Origin: Thinopyrum elongatum
Lineage: Eukaryota > Streptophyta > Magnoliopsida > Poales > Poaceae
Direction of reading: 5' to 3'
DNA length: 64,000 bases
NCBI GenBank assembly: GCA_011799875.1
Contig: CM022301.1
Location: forward strand, 326,510,929 to 326,574,928
Part shown: positions 10,450 through 21,775 of the stretch, piece after piece
How positions within the stretch are numbered: the first letter of the stretch is position 1
How the letters are laid out: each line of letters opens with the position of its first letter
Made by a program: the position numbers and the translations under genes
The notes under the pieces: generated by a model
What the model was told of the DNA's origin: nothing
What the model saw: the letters and a program-made list of their open reading frames with translations, nothing else
Database searches by the model: none

Positions 10450-12540
10450 GGGTTCAGAGTGGTGGTCCTCGTGCTTTGGGCACTACAGTTACCTTACTAA
10501 CTGCTCGTGTTTGGCTGCTCTATGGTGGAGACAGTGATGTGTCAACTGGAACTGGGTTACTATCTGTTGGGATTGGGATTAGAAGGGGTGTAGCTGATTC
10601 TCTGTCCAACTGGGTAGGGGTACAATCTGCGAGAGTCTGGGTTATGTGTGGTGGGGCTGGTTCTTGGGCAAGTACAACCGTGGTTCTATCTGCATTGACT
10701 GGTAGCACTATCTTTTCTGAAGACCGTGTTGTTACTCCCTTAGATACTGCCATCACCCCCTCCAATTCAAATGGTTGATAAATAAGAAAAGTAATTGAAT
10801 GTACAGACATTGTATGATAGACAGGTGCAATGGATAGTGGGGAATAAAAGAGGGCATGAAATAATTCACATTTATGTTGTCTAACCAAACAGGATAGCAT
10901 GACACAATTTCACATATATGATGGCTAACTAAATAGGATAGAAAGACATAATTCAAAATATGATGACTATGTAAACAGGATGACATGATATAACTATATG
11001 ATGTGTTTATTAAATAGGTTGGCATGCCATAATTCACATACATGCCGCCTATGGAAACATGATAGCATGATATAATTCACGGATAGAATGACATAATTCA
11101 AAATATGATGACTGTAAACACTAAACAGGATGAGATGATATAACTATATGATGTATTTATTAAATGGGTTGGCATACCATAATTCAGATAGATGCTGTCT
11201 ATGTAAACATGATGGCATGATATAATTCAAATATATGATTTATATACTAAGCAAGTAAGCAGATGTCAATCGCATATATGATGTAAAAACTAAGCAATGC
11301 AAGACAACATATGCATGATATGAGTAATATAACCCTGCCAAGTTTGAGCATAGACCTCAGGGGGGAAATAGGACTGGTCATCTGTCTCTGAATCCTCCTC
11401 TGAGGAGCTATATGTAACCAGCAAGATGTCTGCTTCAGCAGGTAGCATTGTCTGCTCTGAAGACCTTGTTTTCACTCCAGATACTTCCATCACCGCTTCA
11501 AATGGCGGATGCCAAGGAAGAGTAGTTGAATATACAAATGTTGTCGACAAATGGAATACGTAATACAAAAAAAGGATAGCATGATATAATTCACATATAT
11601 GATGATTGGCTAAACATCATGGCATTGCATAATTCCCATATATAATGCCTTGCAACAAGATAGCATTGCATAATTCACATATATAATGTCTTGCAACAAG
11701 ATGGCATTGCATAATTCATATATATGGTAGTTAGACACTAAACAAGTGGCATTCACACAAAACATGTCTAAACTAAGCAAATGACATAGCAATGCAAGAC
11801 ACCATACGCACGATATGAGCAACATAACCCTGCCAAGTTAGAGCATACACCTCGGGGGGGGGGGGGGAGAATAGGACTGGTCATCTGTCTCTGAATCCTC
11901 CTCTGAGGAGCTATCCGTAACCAGCGAGATATGCGCTTCGTCAGATAGCATAGTCTGCTCCGAAGACCTTGTTTTCACTCCAGATTTTCCATCACCGTGT
12001 CAAATGGCTGATGCACACGAAGAGTAGTTGAATGTACTAGCATTGTTGACAAATGTAATACGTAATGAAAAAAAGGATGATGTGATATAATTCACATATA
12101 AGATGACTGGCTAAGCAGGATGGCATTGCAAAATTCACATATATGATGCCTGGCTAAACAAGATGGCATTGCATAATTCACATATACGATACAAAAACTA
12201 AACAGATGGCATTCACACAAAGCATGTCTAAACTAAGCAGATGACATATTTGATGTCTAAAGTAAGCAATGCAAGGCACCATATGCATGATATGACCGAC
12301 ATCAGCATGCCAAGTTAGAGCGAAGACATCAGGGGGTAAATAGGAGTGGTCTGCTCCTTCTGAATCCCCCTCAGAACAGTTATCTTCCTCTTGATTACAA
12401 TCTGAAATGGGTGGAGGGGGGGGGGCTGCGTTTGCGCCCACCATGGAGCGACGTCTGCATGAAATTTTATTGCCACGCAAGGCTCGTCTCTTTTGCTCTA
12501 CATGTTCAGTTCCATTGTGTACAATAACTGACATGCATAG
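10450..12540 (-). repeat. Serially duplicated exons with AT-rich introns in CACTA D
   Basis: Four diverged copies of one exon lie on the minus strand. Copy at 10520-10753: MAVSKGVTTRSSEKIVLP. Copy at about 11327-11490: MEVSGVKTRSSEQTMLPAE, then 'SSSEEDSETDDQSYFPPEVYAQTW'. Copy at about 11822-11990: the same, broken by a stop and by a run of 15 Gs. Copy at about 12290-12534: 'SEGDSEGADHSYLPPDVFALTW' and a longer basic N-part. Between them are degenerate AT-rich repeats with the core TGATATAATTCACATATATGATG. The acidic 'S-E-D-D-x-S-Y-x-PP-x-V-x-A-x-TW' block is the conserved part. The function is unknown. Confidence 0.55.
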
Positions 12541-13156
12541 GAATAAAACATAGTGAGATTATGTAAGGAGTGCATGCAGAAATCTAGAGTGATGGTAGCA
12601 ACCTGTGGATAGACCCAAAACCAATGATAGCAGGCAGATAATGGCTTCAGTTAAAAAATACAGATAATGGCTTCTTTACTGTTTGTTTCCCACCCAACAT
12701 GAAACTCATAGTAGACACCAGAGATTAACCAGATAGTAGACATATACTATTGATTGCGGCCTCGATATGTACCCTGCAACCATTTAAAAACTCAAGTTTG
12801 AGCATTAGTTTGGAGCTGACTCAGAGTTTAATCGATGAATAGGACGATAAAGTAGCATGTCATATTAAGCGATGCATAACGTAAGCAGACACGAAAGAGT
12901 GCAACCTCTCTTGCGGACCTGTGTAGTCCTCGAGGTCATCTGCTCAGTTGATGATGGTAATAAAGTTGTCGTGGCTGCCGGCGACGGGGAAGAAGATCTG
13001 AGGCGGTGAAAGACAGTCGGGAGGGCGAATCCCTGCTGTGGTGGACCCTTCTGTCATTGGAGCAGCTGAGCTGGGGTGCACGACGGTGCAGCAGGAGCGG
13101 GACAAACCACACAAGGTTTTCTTTGACAACTATCTGTAAGAGAAGTAATTCTGTAA

Positions 13157-13522
13157 GGGCTCGTTTGGATTGGAGGATTCTAACAACACAGGGATAGGAA
13201 ATACACAGTAATAGGATAGGGATGCATGTGCAAAACAGAGAATTTAAAATCACAGGATTTCTGTCAATCTGGGTGTTTGGTTCACAGGAATTGGAAGGTC
13301 ACAAGAATGCAAAGAAGCATGGTCAAATTAAGTCAAACCATAAGAAAATGTACAGTTATAATGCTATTATGCTACTATCACTTAGTCTTGTTCTTCATGA
13401 ATAGGAATTTGAAAAGGAGGGCCAAGTGGATATTAAAATTCCTACGGTTTTACTTTGAAAGAGACACTAAAGGAACAAATCCTACAGTTTTCCTTTGCTC
13501 CATTCCTTTGAACCAAATGCAT
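13157..13522. mobile_element. Probable Harbinger/Tourist-like MITE, TSD TAA
   Basis: TAA at 13154-13156 and 13523-13525 flank a 366 bp block. It starts GGGCTCGTTTGGATTGGAGG and ends (complement) in ATGCATTTGGTTCAAAGGAA, imperfect inverted ends of the 'GGGCTCGTTTGG' type. The interior is rich in 'AGGAATTTGAAAAGGA'-like words and their complements. The ends pair with an indel, hence moderate confidence. Confidence 0.5.
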
Positions 13523-13559
13523 TAAAAGTAGTACCATAGGAAACTTTCCAATTCCTATG

Positions 13560-14360
13560 TTTTTCCTTCACTTTTCCTTTCAACCACTGGCAATTCTAGT
13601 AGGCAGGCTTGAACAGGCAAAAGCCTACACTCCAAAAATGTTTTTGTGCTACTTGTACTACTTTGGACCCAGGCCACTGCCCTACTAACTCAACTCCTAG
13701 GCCCATCTACACATGCACAGCTCAAACACGCAGAAATAAATAATGATGGCTTTCGAGAGAGTCCATCACAGATAGCTAAGTTGCCTGGTACCTCACTGCT
13801 TGTTATATAGGAGAAACTAATCGTATTTCATGTTACTACGTGTGCTCAGTGGATAATATATATAACATGTCGAGTAAAAAAGCGATGCAACAAGTGTACA
13901 ACCTCTTTGGCGAAGCCATGTCAATCTCAGCATCATTGGGTTGGTCGCTGAGGATGCTGCGGCTGATGTGGCAGTCAGAGGAGGGGAAGAAGATCTTAGG
14001 CGCTCGGAGATGGAGCCAAGGGTACTACTCCGCTGTGATGGAGGGTTTCGTCATTGGAGCAGCTCCGGTGAGGTGTACGACGGCGAGGCTGAAGCAGGAC
14101 AAGAGAGACAACGTTAACCTGAAGTGGTATTCTAATAGCATCTCCAATAGATGATATAAAATACATAACCAAAAAGTGCTAGATGTAAAATACATCAGCC
14201 GCTCATCTCTGAACTTAACTGTCAAAACTGAATTTTACTGTCGAAACTAAATTTTGCTATCGAAACTAAATTTTACTGTCGAAACTGAATGCACTAGTAG
14301 CAGAAAAGCAGTGCACTAATAGTTTTGGCCGCTCGAGCACTAGTGGCAGAGTAGCAGTGA
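13560..14360 (+). other. Duplicated exon-like block and 20 bp tandem repeats in D
   Basis: Bases 13985-14135 (CGGAGATGGAGCC to AAGCAGGACAAGAGAGAC) share wording with 13005-13135 (GTCATTGGAGCAGCTGAG..GTGCACGACGGTGCAG), so an exon-sized piece has been duplicated. Bases 14217-14291 hold four copies of a 20-21 bp unit, ACTGTCGAAACTAAATTTT. No gene is supported. Confidence 0.45.
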
Positions 14361-14379
14361 TCTAAATTGGTAGCCGCTC

Positions 14380-14800
14380 CAGCAGGGACCGTACTACAAG
14401 AGAGCAGCCAGGGCAGACCAGCAGCAGCGCCCAGAGCAGCAGCACGTGTGAGAGCCGGGGCAGCTGGTCATGTAGCAGCATCTCGGGTAGCAGCAGCAGC
14501 AGCAGGAGCTCAAGCGAGAGCCGGAGCTGCTGCTCATGCAGGAGCAGCGCGGGCAAGAGTAGACTAGTAGTGCAAGCAAGAGCAAGAGCAGCAGCGCGAG
14601 CAAGAGCCAGAGCAGACCAGACAGGGGACCGAGAGCAAGAGCAAGAGCAGCAGCGCGAACAAGAGCCAGAGCAGACAAGGCAGGGGACCGAGAGCAAGAG
14701 CAGAGCAATAGCGTGAGAGAGAGCCAAAGCAGCAGCAGCAGGGCCAGCGAGAGCCGAGCAGCAGCAGCAGCTCTGACTGATGTGGACATCATCGCCGAGG
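14380..14800. repeat. CAG/GAG-rich low-complexity block in D
   Basis: Purine-rich AGCAGCAGC/CAAGAGC repeats, including an imperfect ~70 bp direct duplication around 14600-14705 (CAGGGGACCGAGAGCAAGAGC twice). Long open frames on both strands here reflect composition (poly-Leu/Ser or poly-Ala/Arg) and are not coding. Confidence 0.65.
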
Positions 14801-14897
14801 GAGCGACGCGGTGGAAGAAGTGGCCGGCGACACTGCCGTAGATGGAGCTGCGCCATGGCGGCTCGGGACCGAGCGCCGGTAGCACCGTGAGATCGAA

Positions 14898-15515
14898 TCA
14901 AGAAGAAAATGTAGCGATTAGTGTAGAACCTCTTTGGTGGCGCCGATTAGGCCTGAGCTTCATCCGAGGAAGCGGTGATGGTGCTGCTCTTCCGGTGGTG
15001 CAAGTGAAGACGGCGCTGTGGGAATGGAGGTGGCGTGAAAGACGAGGCGAACATCGGGGCAGCTCCTTGGAGGTGGAGGACGGGGTGGCTGAATCGGTGG
15101 GACGACGAGATCGACGATGGATCCTCATCCGGTGCGGTGGATGAGGGACGTCGAGTTGTTGCGGTGGACGATGTCGTCGGGGAAGAGGCTTCGGCTGGGT
15201 GGCAGTGTGGGGCTTCATGGGTTTTCGCGGCCTCGGTGTACGAATGGGGGGGGGGAGGGGATGGGAGGGGGAACCATGGCTTAGGGACGCGCTTGTCCGA
15301 AATGTGGGGTAAGTTACGAAAGTAGCCCCACCGATTTGAACTAGGTGGTTCTTTTGGTTCAGGGGTATCACGGGAATTTCGCGTGTCGGGATTTCGCAGG
15401 AGGTGGGCGTTTTCGCGCGCGTTGTAATTTTGGGATAGCAAGTTGCGGGTTGAGGTGGAGGGAATTTTAGGAGCACAACGAGACAAAGAGATATCTTAAA
15501 ATTTCGGGATAACAA
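14898..15515 (-). CDS. Possible 5' exon of the minus-strand gene of CACTA D
   Basis: A 205-codon Pro/Arg/Ser/His-rich frame. The section from the internal Met 'MKPHTATQPKPLPRR' onward, with basic 'HRMRIHRRSRR', looks like the start of a transposon gene lying upstream, on the same strand, of exons 9491-12534. Pieces of its 3' end resemble the exon-like blocks at 13005 and 13985. A competing frame over the same DNA (14947-15486) is equally open, so the frame is not certain. Function unknown. Confidence 0.3.
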   Translation of the reverse strand: MLSRNFKISLCLVVLLKFPPPQPATCYPKITTRAKTPTSCEIPTREIPVIPLNQKNHLVQIGGATFVTYPTFRTSASLSHGSPSHPLPPPIRTPRPRKPMKPHTATQPKPLPRRHRPPQQLDVPHPPHRMRIHRRSRRPTDSATPSSTSKELPRCSPRLSRHLHSHSAVFTCTTGRAAPSPLPRMKLRPNRRHQRGSTLIATFSS

Positions 15516-15519
15516 GGCG

Positions 15520-17640
15520 CGGGTTGAAATTTCCAGACAAGCCTAACGTGTATACTATATCAAATCAATTCGCAATTCCCTCGACGAAAAAACCAAAAAG
15601 AAATCAATTTGCACCACACAAGAGAGTCTAGTCCCGTGTACTGTGCCAAATCAATTCGCACTACAAATGCCATTCAAAACTTTGAATCCATGTTATGTTC
15701 AATTAAAATATTTCGCTACGTGTATAATGCATGCAACCTGCTACTCAAATGAACATTTTAGTGCATTCCAAACATATATACTACCGCTTCAATATGAACT
15801 AAATTTGAATTCGTTTCTCTATTTGAATAAGATCTACAATCATGATTGTTGTCAAGTTAAACCATTTGAATTTGTTTCTCTATTTTAATAAGATCTACAA
15901 TCATCATTATTGTCAAGTTAAACCATCGTTTGTATATTATTTTCACATCACATCACATGATTACTGTCGAGTTAGATATGAACTATGTGTACTATATGAA
16001 CTCGAACTTGATTTTTTGAATCCACTTTGTGTTGATTTCAAATCACAGTACATTTCAAGCTCTAGCTAGATCTTCATAATCTAAACATGTCTCATATGTA
16101 TAATGTGTTTATCACATAATGTATGGTGCCCCGCCCCCTACGCCTAGAAGTATTTAGCTGTGAGTTGCAAACGCCACACATTATCACAAATTCAAATAAA
16201 ATGTGAGATTGTTCGATATATAGTATGGTTTAGATAGTTCGATATTTAGTTGTGAGCTGCAAACGCCACACATTATCACAAATTCAAATAAAATGTGAGA
16301 TTGTTCGATATATAGTATGGTTTAGATTGTTTGATATTTAGCTATGAGTTGCAAACGCCACTCATTATCATATTATAGTATAACATGTCCAAAACCACAC
16401 CACGCGTATGACCGCTATATTCATGCATGCATATGTTTATAACACTATGATCTTATTCAAATATATGAATCCACTTTCATATCGAATTATGATCGTTGTT
16501 AGTCTCTTACACCCACACAATCCTCTAACCTTTGTAGCTAGCACTAACTTTCTCTCGTGCATGCCCACGCCCTCCTCGCCCCCTCCCTCAGCATTCTATC
16601 CATCGCGCACATTCATTTTTTTTCTTTAGGTCGTTCTCCCATGGTCTCCACAACTCCTTCTTTCCGACACACACCAATCGATAAACCTCCCGACACACAC
16701 GGTTCCTTCATCATCCATGCATGCCTCCCAACACATCTATCACGCACACGCACACATAGAAACACATCCCCAGTCTTCTTGATATTGCAGTTGTACCCTC
16801 AGTTTGTCTAGTAGGCCTCTCCCACCATCTCCGAGAAGCAAATCCACCACCCCTTCGATGCTCTACCTCTCTCTCTCTCCCTCTCTCTCTCTCTGTCCCA
16901 ACCTATTTCCCGTCCTTCACTTATGTATGGATGTCGACCGATCTCCCTCAAGACATAACTAGGTCTCTCCTTCTCAACACATATACGAGTCAATCTACCT
17001 CTCTAGTTAGATCTCTGCCTCCCCCCACACACACCGATACATCGAGCGCTCTAGTCATGTCTCCCTGCCACACACAAACTTGCCCTCTGCCCTCTGATGT
17101 TCCGGTAGGTCAGTCGCCCTATATCTTTGACGTGCACACACACAATTTCGATGGCTCTCTTCATCAATCTCGCACCCACACACTTGATCCTCTCTTCGAC
17201 TCTATCAATATCTATGACCTCTCCCTCTCTTCTCGTGGATCGCCCCCTCTATATATGATATAGATAGGCCTCTATTTCACACACATTGCATGTGTCAAAA
17301 TTTTGTTTGAGATATCATCGACACATATTCCCATAAATACATTCACGAAATCACCCCTCATAACAAAAAACACTCATGAACGCACGCACCATCTCTCTAG
17401 GTTTGTATCTCTCTCACACACACCCACGTAGGTGGGGGACATGCACGAAGAGAAGAGGTGCACGCACGGCGCATGTACTCCCGTCTCTTTCCCAACCACA
17501 CCCGCGCGGGTACACGGTGGAGCTCATTTCTGTACAAAAAGGCAATCCACGTGGTAATTTGACACGTGTACTAGTTGTCCACTTGATGGAGGATCATGTA
17601 CCATGGGTGAACAAACAAATTGCGACTTGACGCATTATTT
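15520..17640. other. AT-rich then CT/CA-rich non-coding stretch of D
   Basis: No gene supported. Contains a 59-60 bp direct duplication (GAATTCGTTTCTCTATTTGAATAAG.. at about 15809 and 15869) and a 92 bp tandem repeat (listed separately). A CT microsatellite lies at 16867-16895, and many CACACA words occur to 17460. Bases 17446-17625 (GAAGAGAAGAGGTGCACGCAC) are repeated at 19242-19420. Confidence 0.5.
16150..16372. repeat. 92 bp tandem repeat, about 2.3 copies
   Basis: GCAAACGCCACACATTATCA occurs at 16167 and 16259, with a variant at 16351, an exact period of 92 bp. Each unit also has 'TTCGATATATAGTATGG'. Confidence 0.85.
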
Positions 17641-17885
17641 AAAAAAGGAGGCAAACCATGTGGGGTCTACCTTAGAGGCAGGGCTCTATACACTGGAGAT
17701 GCTCTGTATTACTTTTAATGTGTCCCGTCAACTCGCAAAACGAGGATAAGCTTGCTTAGTACGCCCTCTCCCCCGCCCACGGGCGCGGTGGCTCGCAGAG
17801 TCGCAGGACAAGGCGAAGCTTGCTTACTACGCCTACGCCTGCTCCCTCGCCCACGCGCGCGGTGGCTCACAGGACGAGGAGAAAA

Positions 17886-18176
17886 TTTTACTACTCCCTC
17901 CGTTAGACGTATATACTCCTCGTCCCTACCTTGGTTAGATAGATTATCATATTGTTTGAAATATACTCCCTTTGTCTCATAATATAAAAGCGTTTTTGAC
18001 ACTAGTGTAGTGTCAAAAACACTCTTATATTATGGGACAGAGGAGTATGTCTTTTAGCAGATTTTGATATGAACTACTAGTACATACTCCAAACACTGAT
18101 GTATATAGACGTATTTTAGAGTGTAGATTCACTCATTTTGCTCCGTATGTAGTCCATATTGAAACAGACGTAGTAG
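17886..18176. mobile_element. Older Stowaway-type MITE remnant hosting a younger MITE
   Basis: The left edge reads CTCCCTCCGTTAGACGTATA. The right part (complement) contains TATGGACTACATACGGAGC and AAAATGAGTGAATCTACACT, words typical of a common Triticeae Stowaway MITE. The 80 bp MITE at 17966 interrupts it. The outer ends are eroded, so its limits are approximate. Confidence 0.45.
17966..18045. mobile_element. Stowaway MITE (Thalos-like), 80 bp, TSD TA
   Basis: TA at 17964-17965 and 18046-18047. The body is a near-perfect palindrome: CTCCCTTTGTCTCATAATAT, then AAAAGCGTTTTTGACACTAG, then its complement ending GGGACAGAGGAG. It could fold into a long hairpin. The size and ends match short Tc1/mariner-derived Stowaway elements. 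Confidence 0.9.
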
Positions 18177-18179
18177 TAT

Positions 18180-18960
18180 GCACTCTCTCTCGCCCCTCGT
18201 CCCTCGACCCTCGCCCATGTGGTGGACGTGTAGCAATTCATTTGGTCTCAGATAGCCAGAACCATATACTGTAGTACCATCATTGCTCGACTTTCCGAAG
18301 AGGCGAAGAGCCAAGCGCAAGGTTAATATTTTTGAGATGCCAAGCGCAAGGTTTATAGGAGAACGAGTAGTAGTACTAGTAGTAGTACGTACTGTATGAG
18401 GAAGAAGGCAACAAGAATGTATGTTTTGCGTGACAGTCTCTTCTTACAGGACGTGCTAGACCTAGTGGAACTCATTGTTGCAATGGGAGTACTATCATAG
18501 ATGGTACGATTCAGAGTGGTGGGCAGAGGGCATAATTCGGAGCTGCTTAGTCTTAAACCCCATGAAGAAGTCCCATCGAAAAGAATAGCCATCCTCTATA
18601 CACATGGTCCTATGTAAAATGAGTAAATGAGACAAAAAGAGAAAGAGACAAAGTAAAAAAAAATCACCAGCCTTAGATCCAGCCCTATTGTATCAGTGAA
18701 TGATATTTCTACGTCGTGATTGACATGGCTATATTATTAACCATGCTGTGGAGGTAGCAGCAGATTTTTATTTATTTGCAGAGGTAGCAGCGGATGGATA
18801 TTCAACGAGGAGTGAAATGATGGCTGCTTCCTCGGTCAAACATAGAGAAAGGTGGGTCTTGTGATTTGATGGCTTATTAGTCATTATTACTGCCTATACT
18901 CTTTGCCCATATAATAACCGCGTGGTAGAGTAGTGAGCTATACTTTTAATAACCATGCTC
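18180..18960. other. Non-coding stretch of D
   Basis: No gene supported. Short direct repeats (AGCCAAGCGCAAGGTT at about 18309 and 18337; GAGGTAGCAGC at about 18751 and 18780) are the only structure seen. Confidence 0.4.
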
Positions 18961-18965
18961 GAAGA

Positions 18966-19238
18966 CTAGCCACAGTGGAGAGTAACATACACTAGTAACA
19001 TACACATATCCCTAGACTATGTTACTACCTTCAATCATAGTGGGTAGTAACATAAGTGTAGTGTCATGCAAAGCTTCATTTATTAGGTTATAGACTCATA
19101 TTGCATTGGGACATGTGATGTTACAATAACTAGCTAAGTTACTCAAACTACCTCTCTCATCATTAACTCATTGCCACATAAGCAAATTTGCTGAGCTGGA
19201 CTCAATGTTACTGCTGAAATTACTCCCACTGTGGCTAG
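18966..19238. mobile_element. 273 bp MITE with 7 bp TSD TCGAAGA, hAT- or Mutator-like
   Basis: Terminal inverted repeats CTAGCCACAGTGG...CCACTGTGGCTAG are flanked by TCGAAGA at 18959-18965 and 19239-19245. The inside repeats GTAACATA words (AGAGTAACATACACTAGTAA; GGGTAGTAACATAAGTG). A 7-8 bp duplicate points to hAT, but the second side could extend to 9 (Mutator). No coding capacity. Confidence 0.8.
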
Positions 19239-19970
19239 TCGAAGAGAAGAGGTGCACGCACCCACGCACGTAGTACTAGTAGCACTCTTTGCGTCTTCCC
19301 TAACCACACACGTGACACGGTGGTGCTCATTTCTGTACGATGATGCAGCCCACGTGATAATTTGACGCGTCTAGTAGTAGTTACTCACTTAATGGAGGGT
19401 CGGGAACCACGCATGAACGTACGGAATATAAATAGGTTCATATGGAGAGAAAAAGAAACCGCTCCACTATATACATAGCCAGGAGCCTACACGGTTGCTT
19501 GCTGGGGTTGCTCTCTTCACACTCTCTCGCACAAAATGACTATGGCCACATCTCTAACATCCGGGCGGATCACGTCCGCCGGGGGAAGGGGTGGATGCTT
19601 TGTGTAGATGCGGTCACCATCACCGACGGGGGAAACCCACTGTCGGCGCGTCCCGATCAGGGGTCCCCGTCGTTCTCTCTCACAAAGCCGGTGCGGTTGC
19701 CTTCGTCCCTTGCTCACTGCCGCGATGTGGGCAGTTGCCGCCTCCCGCCGCCCTCCTCTAAGCTAGCTACATCCCCACATCCCTCAGGTACAACTTCCTT
19801 TACAGCCTGCTTGCACCACTGCCCCACCTGCCCACATCGCTCCATGTGGATATTTCTCTACTTTGCCCCGCACGTACCTTTACTGGCTTCTACTGTATTT
19901 GTGATGAGTTTATGTCTCATCAACTAGTCCCACTAGTCTTATTCTAATCACGCCTTTTCAATTTCTTTGC

Positions 19971-20018
19971 CACAGGGATGCTCAGCTTGATTTTAGTGAA
20001 ACTGCACAAAATGATCCG
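19971..20018 (+). repeat. Repeated exon-like unit 1 (DAQLDFSGTAQ type) in D
   Basis: CACAG precedes GGATGCTCAGCTTGATTTTA and GTGAAACTGCACAAAATGAT. The same unit recurs five more times to 25160 (see the array entry). It sits about 3.4 kb before the others, after an intron-like T-rich tract ending in CACAG. Confidence 0.5.
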
Positions 20019-20140
20019 ATGGTCAAAGGGTTGCAAACTTCATTTCTTCGAAAGGTTCAACGTCGCCAGCAAATTCAAGCCCGATTAGGGTTTAGGGTTC
20101 AAGGCCTAGGGACTGCATGGTTTGTTTTTTTCTTTAGCTA

Positions 20141-20231
20141 TCTCTGTTCCAAAATAAGTGTCAACTTTAGTAGTACAACTTTGTACTAAAGTTGGCAGAA
20201 AGTTGAGACACTTATTTTGGAACGGAGGGAG
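20141..20231. mobile_element. Stowaway MITE, 91 bp, TSD TA
   Basis: TA at 20139-20140 and 20232-20233. Palindromic body: GTTCCAAAATAAGTGTCAAC near the left, and GAGACACTTATTTTGGAACG then GAGGGAG at the right, with a centre of ACTTTGTACTAAAGT. The left tip is eroded (TCTCTGTTCC). Confidence 0.85.
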
Positions 20232-20233
20232 TA

Positions 20234-21770
20234 CACATTGGCTATGATCTGTGAATCATTGAGATGCAATAGCATGCATGTTAGTCTCCTTTGTATTTGA
20301 TGGAATGTTGCAACGGGGCAACCTTGGACGCATACATGAACAGAAGCTGGAAGCTTCATAGCATTGTACAAATTTATCTCGCTGAGAAATTACAGCACGT
20401 ACTATGTACTACTACTAAAGAGTTAGGTGTTGCACGGTGTCCAGAAATTATGGTGATAGTGTGAGGTGGGCCATGTAATCATTGAGCTGCTGTGTTTTCG
20501 CTGCTTTCGCACTCCTCCGCTGTAAGAGTGGAGAAAATTGTAAAGAGTGGAGACGCTCTACCTCTTTTGGCCGAAACGTGGGACATCCAGCATCCGGTGC
20601 ACATGTCATGCACCAAAGTAAAGTGTACAGTGCAACTGAGACTTAGCACACTCGTACCACCTCAGTAATAATGACCAATGAGCCGTCAAATCACATAGAC
20701 CCGGCAGTAAGTTGGACGGACAAAGCAACCATCACTCTTCGTTGAATCTGCTTCTCCCTTCAACGCAGGTTCCAGTGAGAGGTCGCGTCCGCTGTGCACG
20801 GGCATGAATGCGGCACCGATTCTCTGGAGCGGCGCTGACCATTTCGGGCGGGAAACGCATGCGGCCGATGGAGGGGGTTTGGGTGGGCCAGGGTGGTCAA
20901 GAGCGGGCGTGGCTGCTGTCCCGATCGGACGCCCGGAAACGAGAGGATGCACTGACTCTCGCGGCTAAATCGTAGTACTACACACAATCTCTCCGTAGGT
21001 CTATGTATCGCTCTCTCTAACACACACACTGTTAAAACTAAACACACACACAAACGTACACACTGGTTCATGCGCCGGTGGTCAACTGCTATATCCGCAG
21101 CCGCGGGATTTGACGCACGCGGCTGCCGAATTTGGAGCATTCCGGCTGCCTGCGACTACGCCTTGCCATGGATTGTCCGGGTACCTGGTCGCACAACAAT
21201 GTCAATGCCTACCGGATTTAGTTGTTGTTCACTTCGGAGGGTCGTGTACCACACGTGAACGATAGTAAGTGCGACCGAGAGGTGTGAAGCGTTAATTGCG
21301 AATTGACTCCTTCAAGCGTTAAATTTTCTTCGCGTCTTAGGATTGCCCTCCATCACAGTTTACATGGAGCGCTTCAATTCTCATGCATTTCCACCACCGG
21401 AGGGATTTTAGGCGTGTTTGGTTTAATGCCCAATTAATTAGGGCATCGTGAACGCAACCAAGCCCAAAATGTTCTCTCCATGCAGGTGTGTACGCAGGGT
21501 GGAATAAATGCATGCATGTGTGTACGTGGACTGAAAGCACTCCATGCATGTGTGTACGCATTAATTTCTCCAGTAATTGGGCGCCATGGTATAACTCCCG
21601 ATGCTATTTTTCAGTCCAATCGCTAATCACCTTGGTCCGAGAGATTGTTCATGCGTGCCCTGTAAACTGTGACGGAGGAAGAAATTAAATAAAGAGTTCC
21701 GTTTCGTGCGTATTTAAAACAATTTTTATGGAGAGAAAAAGATAACCACTCCAACTATATAGGAGTATAT
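20234..21770. other. Non-coding stretch of D with an internally duplicated block
   Basis: No gene supported. Bases 20790-20930 (GAGCGGCGCTGACCATTTCG..GGGTGGGCCAGGGTGGTC) recur in diverged form at 27120-27215, and GCGCCGGTGGTCAACTGC at about 21072 has counterparts near 27015. So this segment and the one around 27100 are duplicates within D. Confidence 0.5.
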
Positions 21771-21775
21771 ACTAG

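Noticed and set aside
14362..14901. 179-codon Leu/Ser/Cys-rich minus-strand ORF as a membrane protein
   Set aside because: It is the translation of a CAG/GAG-rich low-complexity block; alternative frames are equally open.
19442..19927. 161-codon plus-strand ORF as a gene
   Set aside because: It covers a segment duplicated at 21727-22560 in which the frame is not kept; it may be an old exon but a whole gene is not supported.
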